14,940 bases of DNA from contig JAAHIC010000030.1 of NCBI GenBank assembly GCA_010671965.1, positions 1-14,940 of the forward strand. The letters are read 5' to 3'. Numbering within the stretch: the stretch's first letter is position 1; every line of letters starts with the position of its first letter. Made by a program: the position numbers and the translations under genes. This document shows positions 6,318 to 13,000 of the stretch, piece by piece. Below the pieces are notes generated by a model, which worked only from the letters and a program-made list of their open reading frames with translations, did not search any database and was not told the DNA's origin. This DNA is from Leptolyngbya sp. SIO4C5 (GTDB lineage: Bacteria; Cyanobacteriota; Cyanobacteriia; Phormidesmidales; Phormidesmidaceae).

Positions 6318-9300
6318 ATGGTCACTGCCCAACCACAGCCTCTTTCCTCTGTGCCTCATGTAGGGATGCTGGCAACCTTGCGTAATCGTCGTGCCTTGAT
6401 TGCGGCTGTCGAACCTTTTAAGGCAGGACCAGAGGGACAGATCCATCTAGTGCGACTGGAGTACATTGACTCCGATGGACCGTCCGAGGATAGCCTGATT
6501 TGGGAGCGAGAAGTCAATAAGACCCTGCTGAAACCGACAGCATTACCACCAGTTACCGAGTCGGAACCGATGTCGGCCTCTGAATATGACGCACTGCTGC
6601 GGGCAACTCGATGGACAGCGCTTTCACCCTATTTGAGTTTTGATCGCTCTGCGCTGCAAATTAAGCCCCCGATCGCATCACCTTTCTTCGGAGCGGTACA
6701 AGTAGAAGATTTTCAGTTGGTACCGTTGCTCAAAGCACTTCAAATGCCGCGCATTTCGCTACTGCTAGCCGATGATGTGGGTTTGGGCAAAACGGTCGAG
6801 GCAGGGCTAATTTTGACCGAGTTGTTGCTGCGTCGGCGCATTCGCCGGGTGTTGATTCTCTGTCCGGCAGCGCTGCGGAAGCAGTGGCAGCAGGAAATGA
6901 AGACCAAGTTTGCGCTGTCCTTTGATGTGATTGATCGAGCGGAAACCCACGCTTTGCAGAAACGGCTGGGGCTCGATGCCAATCCCTGGCGGACGTTTCC
7001 GCGCATCATCACCTCCTATCACTACCTACGGCAGCCGGACGTGCTGGAGCAGTTTCGAGCTGCTTGCCGTCAGCCGGAAGGATCGGCGCAGCTGCCCTGG
7101 GACTTGCTGATTGTGGATGAGTGCCACAACCTGATGCCTTCCAACTTTGGAGAAGACAGCGACCTGTCGAAAATGCTGCGGGCGATCGCCCCGTGGTTTG
7201 AGCACAAGCTGTTCCTCAGCGCAACGCCTCACAACGGCCATACCCGCTGTTTCTCAGGTTTGTTGGAGCAATTGGATCCGGTGCGCTTCACCCAGATCAG
7301 TGACTTCACCGACAACATGCAGCAGCGTATTCAGGAGGTGGTGATTCGGCGGCTGAAGCGGGAAATCAATGCCCTGGATGAACAGGAAGACCGGATTCCT
7401 CGGTTTTGTCGCAGGTTGCCAGAACCCATTCCGCTGTACTTTTCTCGCCCAGAAAGGCAGTTGTCTGAAGCGTTTGAAGCGTTTCGGAGTGCCGTGAAGC
7501 ACTTGATTGTGACCTCTAGCAAGACCGATCAGCTGGCAGGCGCGTTTGCCGTTGAAGTCTTAAACAAGCGGTTGCTGTCGTGCCCGCACACCTTTGCTAA
7601 CTCCTGGTTCCGGTTCCGGGAAGGGACGGCCAGCGAGGAAGCGGCTGAAGTTGGTGCCGTGCAGGCCGCACGTCGGGCAACGCAGGAAGATCTCGATGAT
7701 GATCAAGAAGCAGAAGGTCGTTACCAACACGCGGCTAAAACGACCGGTGCCTGGTTCCAGCCGTTAATTCCCCATCTCCAAGCGGAAATTGCGGCGGTGG
7801 ATGAAGCGCTCGCGGCTTTGGGATTAGAGGTCAATGAAGCAGGAGCGGTGAGCTATCCGCTCCAGGATGAGCGCTGGGAAAGGCTGCTTGACACCATTGA
7901 AAAGCAACTGCGGGTCGGAAATAGGTGGAAAGGCAGCGATCGCTTGGTAATCTTCACCGAGTACAAGACCACCCTGGATTATCTGGTGCAGCGGCTGAAG
8001 GAAGAGTATGCCGATGAGCCTGAAATTGTTCGTGAACTCTATGGCGGCATGGACGATCGCCAGCGTAATGAGATCAAGCAGGCCTTTAATGACCCGGGCA
8101 ATCCGATTCGGGTGCTGATGGCAACGGATGCGGCCTCTGAGGGGCTGAACCTGCAGGAAACGGCCTACATCGTGCTGCACTATGATATCCCTTGGAACCC
8201 GGCCCGCTTAGATCAGCGCAATGGCCGTTTAGACCGCCACGGCCAAGCCCAGGATGTAATCGTGCTGCACTTTACCAGTGAGGATGATGCTGACCTGAAG
8301 TTTCTCTCGCGGGTCGTGGAGAAGGTCAACACAATCCGCGAAGAACTGGGATCAATGGGTGAGGTGTTTGATGCCGCCTTTCAGCGGCGCTTTATAGAAC
8401 TGGAAGACACCGATCGCGTTGTGCGAAGCATAGATGAGGCCATGCAGTATCGTCGCGGGCGATCGCATATCCCCGGCTCGGCAGAAATTGTGGCGGGGCA
8501 GGCAGCGGCAGCAGCGCTGGAAACTTTAGAAGCCGAACTCGATCTGACACCAGAGACCCTTGCTGAGACATTGGAGATTGCATTAGGCATCGGGGCCGGG
8601 CTGCCTCGATTCGAGGAACCGGATGAGCAGGGCCGCTTACGTCTCACGATGCCAATTCCCCAACGCTGGGAAGCCACTATTGATGATCATTTGCGGCTGA
8701 GCAGTGGAAACGGGCATCAGGGAGCCTTGCCTGCGATCGTGTTCGACTCAGAGCATTTTATTCAGATCAAGAATGATCGTCCAGTGTATCGTCCAGCTAA
8801 AGATACAGTACTGATGCACCTGGGCCATCCCATGTTCCATCGGGCGTTAGGGCTATATGCGCGGGCGCGGTTTCCGGGGGGCACTGGCGAGGGTGGTCAG
8901 AGCAGTCGCTGGACGGTGCGCTACGGTGAGGTTCCAACAGGAGCCGATGCCTTGCTGCTGCTCACAGTGGAAGAGCTAGCCGTCAATGAGTTGCGCGAGC
9001 CGTTTCATCACTGGGTGCGAACAGTGCGCTATCCCATTCAGGCGGGAGAATTAGGCCCACCGCTGCCCCATCTTCCAGCGGGGCAGGATGCGGCAGATTT
9101 ACAGGTTTTAGATGCAGCCGTCATCGAACGGGCTCGGGAGCTGTGGGATGAGGTGGGCTATGACATGGAGGCAGTCCTGGCGCAAATGGTGGATGACCTG
9201 ACGCAGCAGCTACAGTCCGCACTGCAGGAACGGCAACAAGTGGCCTTGCAGGAGGAGCGCGAGCGCTTCAAGGATCGGCTCAAAGAAGTTGAAAAGGCAA

Positions 9301-9587
9301 TGCGCGAAACAACCTTACAAAGACTGGAAAAAGAGCGCGAGCGCCTGCTAGAAGATATGCAGCAGCTCTCTTTCATTCCCGAAGAGCAGCAAGCCCAGGA
9401 AGCCAAACTGAGAGATTTGGAAGATGAACTTCGGCGGCGACGCAGCCACTATCAAGGCTTACTAGAGCAATTGCAGCGGGAGCGCGTGCGCGTGCTTCAG
9501 CAGATCTTGCCGAAACGTTACAGTTTGCGCAGTCAAGCCCAAGTGTTTCCGGTCACGGTGGAAATCCGGTTGTCAGGGGATTCTTAA
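6318..9587 (+). CDS. drmD: SNF2-type helicase, probable DISARM class 1 helicase DrmD
   Basis: A 1089-residue superfamily 2 helicase/translocase. Motifs in order: Walker A D153-V-G-L-G-K-T159 (preceded by LLLADD), motif Ia with LILCPAALRKQW, Walker B D267-E-C-H270, motif III S301-A-T-P-H-N-G307, motif V T603-D-A-A-S-E-G-L-N611 and motif VI Q633-R-N-G-R-L-D-R-H-G-Q643. The last is the QRxGRxxRxGQ form of SNF2 and RapA-like proteins. Residues 1-110 form an N-terminal cap. About 950-1065 is a long charged coiled coil rich in Glu, Arg and Gln. In class 1 DISARM this ATP-driven enzyme works with the drmA/B/C core and methylase to stop phage DNA. An in-frame TAG at 6312-6314 makes ATG 6318 the first possible start. 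A stand-alone RapA-like helicase is the alternative. The methylase downstream on the same strand favours DISARM. Confidence 0.8.
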   Translation: MVTAQPQPLSSVPHVGMLATLRNRRALIAAVEPFKAGPEGQIHLVRLEYIDSDGPSEDSLIWEREVNKTLLKPTALPPVTESEPMSASEYDALLRATRWTALSPYLSFDRSALQIKPPIASPFFGAVQVEDFQLVPLLKALQMPRISLLLADDVGLGKTVEAGLILTELLLRRRIRRVLILCPAALRKQWQQEMKTKFALSFDVIDRAETHALQKRLGLDANPWRTFPRIITSYHYLRQPDVLEQFRAACRQPEGSAQLPWDLLIVDECHNLMPSNFGEDSDLSKMLRAIAPWFEHKLFLSATPHNGHTRCFSGLLEQLDPVRFTQISDFTDNMQQRIQEVVIRRLKREINALDEQEDRIPRFCRRLPEPIPLYFSRPERQLSEAFEAFRSAVKHLIVTSSKTDQLAGAFAVEVLNKRLLSCPHTFANSWFRFREGTASEEAAEVGAVQAARRATQEDLDDDQEAEGRYQHAAKTTGAWFQPLIPHLQAEIAAVDEALAALGLEVNEAGAVSYPLQDERWERLLDTIEKQLRVGNRWKGSDRLVIFTEYKTTLDYLVQRLKEEYADEPEIVRELYGGMDDRQRNEIKQAFNDPGNPIRVLMATDAASEGLNLQETAYIVLHYDIPWNPARLDQRNGRLDRHGQAQDVIVLHFTSEDDADLKFLSRVVEKVNTIREELGSMGEVFDAAFQRRFIELEDTDRVVRSIDEAMQYRRGRSHIPGSAEIVAGQAAAAALETLEAELDLTPETLAETLEIALGIGAGLPRFEEPDEQGRLRLTMPIPQRWEATIDDHLRLSSGNGHQGALPAIVFDSEHFIQIKNDRPVYRPAKDTVLMHLGHPMFHRALGLYARARFPGGTGEGGQSSRWTVRYGEVPTGADALLLLTVEELAVNELREPFHHWVRTVRYPIQAGELGPPLPHLPAGQDAADLQVLDAAVIERARELWDEVGYDMEAVLAQMVDDLTQQLQSALQERQQVALQEERERFKDRLKEVEKAMRETTLQRLEKERERLLEDMQQLSFIPEEQQAQEAKLRDLEDELRRRRSHYQGLLEQLQRERVRVLQQILPKRYSLRSQAQVFPVTVEIRLSGDS

Positions 9588-9612
9588 AGAGTAAAGAAAG
9601 CTAAGGAAATAA

Positions 9613-10029
9613 ATGCGTTACTGGGTTCAGTATCACAACTACGAAAAGCTCGGCGAACTTCCTGGTGGAGGCTGTGGCATTAGTACAGATAAAGAAGCCG
9701 TGCTCGATACGGTGGGTGACACTCTCTTTTTAGTGGTAGGGATTTCCGAAAACCCTCGACAGTATCTTCTGTGGGAACGGTTTATCTGCGATGAGGTATT
9801 TGAGAACTGTCCTAAGCCCTGGCGGTTTGCTGCGACCGGAGAAGGGTGGTTACTCACCCAGCGACGCGGTCGAGAACCCTTGTTAAATCTGCAGCCGGGT
9901 TTCAAGGAATACTTGGAATACACTGGGAGGTTCTCTAGGGGATTTCACGAGGTTACCGATCATCCCTTTCTAGAAGTCTTGCTTCAACTCTCGGAGCAGT
10001 GCAAACCGCGTTCTGCTAAACCCGATTAG
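9613..10029 (+). CDS. Protein of unknown function between helicase and methylase; possible PUA-like fold
   Basis: A 138-residue protein I cannot name. It starts 25 bp after the helicase stop, with AAGGA six bases before its ATG, and ends 33 bp before the methylase start, so it belongs to the operon. Visible pattern: an N-terminal Y-W-V strand (3-5), then G35-D-T-L-F-L-V-V-G43 and Y51-L-L-W54 followed by F-I-C-D-E-V-F. A compact beta-barrel order with G-D preceding a hydrophobic strand recalls PUA/EVE/ASCH-type nucleic-acid-binding domains, some of which read modified bases. That is a fold-level impression only. It has no membrane segment, signal peptide or catalytic motif. It is not in the standard class 1 DISARM gene list, so it may be an accessory subunit, a regulator or a passenger. 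Confidence 0.75.
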   Translation: MRYWVQYHNYEKLGELPGGGCGISTDKEAVLDTVGDTLFLVVGISENPRQYLLWERFICDEVFENCPKPWRFAATGEGWLLTQRRGREPLLNLQPGFKEYLEYTGRFSRGFHEVTDHPFLEVLLQLSEQCKPRSAKPD

Positions 10030-10062
10030 TCCAAAATCTCCTGCCGTTCTCTAGCTCAAGCA

Positions 10063-13000
10063 ATGCCTATGGCGTCTATTACACCCGTATCTGCTCAATT
10101 TAGTGCCACGGGTCATGATGATTGGTGGATTTCGCTAAAGCATGGCGGGCTGTTGATCGCGCCGTCGAAGCTGGGGGAGTTCTTTGTTCCGAAACAGTTG
10201 GAGCCACTGTCGCGCTACGTAGAGGATAAACTGCGACGGGATGTGACGCGGTTGCAGGACGGTGATGAAAGTCAGCTTGGTACCCTACTGGATACGGCGC
10301 TGGAAGAGTTGCTGGGCCTCTCGAAGGACTTTTGGCAAAAAGGAAGCTCCGTAGAGCGGGACTGGGCGCGGCAGGCGATCACGCGGGAGCAGATTAAGCC
10401 GCGTCGGGTGTGGCAGGACGATCGCGGTGCCGTTCTCCCGGTCTTTGTGGCGGATGCCCAAGGTACGGGCGGCAAGGTGGCTCGACTGGGTATTGGGCGT
10501 GGGCGGCGAGCGGTATCACGGGTGATTGAATGGTTGCGCAAGGCCGATCAAAAGATTGCGCTGCTCACCAATGGCTACCAGTGGCGGCTGATTCACGCCG
10601 GGGCAGACTACGATGCTTGGTGCGAGTGGGATATTAATCTGTGGTTTGAGGAAGGGCGACCGGGTGCTCAGGTAACGGCGCTGCGCCTGCTGTTGGGAGA
10701 GGCATCGCTGCGACCAGAGCAAGCGGAAGCGCCCAGTCCACTGATTGCCGCGATTCAGGCCTCGCGGCAGGGGCAGGCAGAACTGTCGGATGTGCTGGGG
10801 GAGCGGGTCCGGCAGGCGGTGGAGCTGCTGATTCGGGAATCGTCTCAGGCGCTGGATGAGGCTGAAGGCAAGCCTGTGACGAACCGGGATATCTACATTG
10901 CTGCCAGTCGCATCATCATGCGCTGCGTTGTGATTCTGTTTGCGGAAGCCCGTGATCTGCTGCCACGGGAGAACCCGATTTACCACAACTCCTATGGCAT
11001 TCAGGGACTACGGGAACAGCTCAATCGCATGGCTGGTGGACGGGCCTCGGAGCGTCTGCGCCACAGCTTCAGCGCTTGGCCGCGTCTGTTGGCGCTGTTT
11101 CGGCTAGTGTATGAGGGCTCACCCCATGAGGCGTTGCCCGTGCCGCGCTATGGGGGCGGCTTGTTTACCCCAGGAACGGCAGATGCTCAGGATGCTATTT
11201 TGCGATCGCTCGCCGCGCTGGAAAATCCGGCCCATGCTCCTTCGGATGCAGCAGTTTACCGCATTCTGGAGCTGCTGTGTCGCAGCAAGGTGAAGGTGCG
11301 GCAGGGACGGCGCAGCACCTGGGTGGAAGCGCCCGTGAACTTTTCGGATTTGTCGTCGGAGTACATCGGCATTCTTTACGAAGGATTGCTGGACTTTGAA
11401 CTGCGGCGGGCAGAACCGGGCGACCCGATGCTTTTCCTCAACCTGGGGGATCAACCGGCGTTGCCCCTGACCCGGTTGGAGGGCATGGACGATAAGGCGC
11501 TGGCGTCGCTGGTGGAAAAGCTGAAGGAAAAGGGTAAGCCCAGCGCTGGTGGCGATGATGAGGATGACGCCGACGAGGATGCGGAGGCGATCGCGGACGA
11601 GAACAACGACGAGTCCGAAGCAGAAACCGATGAGGAGGATGACGCCGACCTGAACGAGGAAGATGACACCCCGGACGACCTGATTCAAGACCTACGCGAT
11701 CGCGCCCAGCAGTGGGCGGTGCGAGCGGTAAAGGCGGGCAAACTGGTGTCGAAGCCCCGCAGCAAGAAGGCGGACAAGATGGCCGAGTATGAGCAGCAGG
11801 TGGGCAAGATGGCCCAGCGGCTGATTGCTCGCATCATCTTGCCAGGAGAGTGGTTTTTGGTGCGCTGGGGCGGTACCCGGAAGGGTTCGGGGACGTTCTA
11901 CACGCGACCGCAGTTGGCGGTGCCGACGGTGCAGCGGACGTTGTTGCCCCTAGCCTATGATCCACCGTTGAACGAGGCGGGGGAACCGGATGCGATGGCC
12001 CCGGCAGCCCAATGGCGGCCCAAGGCTCCAGCAGACATTTTGGCGTTGCGGGTGTGTGATCCGGCCTGTGGGTCGGCGTCGTTTCTGATTGCGTCTCTGC
12101 GGTTTTTGGTGGAGGCGCTGTGGAGCAGCCTCTTTGAGCATGGCTGGCTAGTTGAAGCGGACGGTCAGATTCGCGAGGGCATTCCCAGGAACGCACAGCC
12201 GGAATGGTTTGTGGAGTGCGTCAAGGATTTGCCGCTGACGGTGGGCGACCCGGAAGCGTCCACGATGGAGAATGCCGAAACCTATGCCAAGCCTCGGCTC
12301 AAGCGATACGTGGTGGAGCGCTGCATCTACGGGGTGGACATCAACCCGCTGGCGGTGGAGCTGGCGCGGGTGTCCCTTTGGGTGGAGACGATGGATAAGA
12401 AGCTGCGCTTCACCTTCCTCGACCATAAGATCAAACCGGGCAATTCTCTAGTGGGCTGTTGGTTTGACCAGTTTCAGGACTATCCCATCATGGCGTGGGA
12501 GCGGGAGGCGGGCGACGCCAACCACAAGGGCGTGAACTTTGCCGCTAAGGTCTGGACAAAGGAGATCAAGCGCCTCCGCAATGACATTGTTAAGGACGAA
12601 CTGCGGGAACTGCTGGCGGGGGGTGTGCAGCTCTCGATGTTTGAGGATCGGCTGCTGCAACCGCCGGAGCAGACCCATGATGAATTGCAGGCGGCGGTGG
12701 AGGAGATTCACACGGCGGTGCTGAATCCGGAGCAGCAGGAAGATTTTTATGGGCGTTCCGTGAAGCAAAATCAGTCGCTACAGCAGTTGCAGTGGGCGTT
12801 TGACTGCTGGTGTGCGGTGTGGTTTTGGCAGGGCAATGACCTGGAGGTGTGCCCCACGCCGATGAAGTTTATGGACCCCAAGCCGGAAGTCAGAGCAGCG
12901 GTGGAGGAGATTGCGAGGGACTATCAGTTCTTCCATTGGGAACTGGAGTTTCCCGATGTGTTTCAGGAGCAGGGAGCCGGGTTTGATGCGATCGTGGGCA

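Noticed and set aside
6318..9587. RapA/HepA transcription-recycling ATPase
   Set aside because: Helicase motifs fit both, but the methylase downstream in the same operon and the long C-terminal coiled coil fit DrmD better.
11119..11688. A 189-residue minus-strand frame opposite the methylase
   Set aside because: It is a shadow of the GC-rich methylase frame. Its valine/leucine-rich start is the complement of the acidic linker codons.
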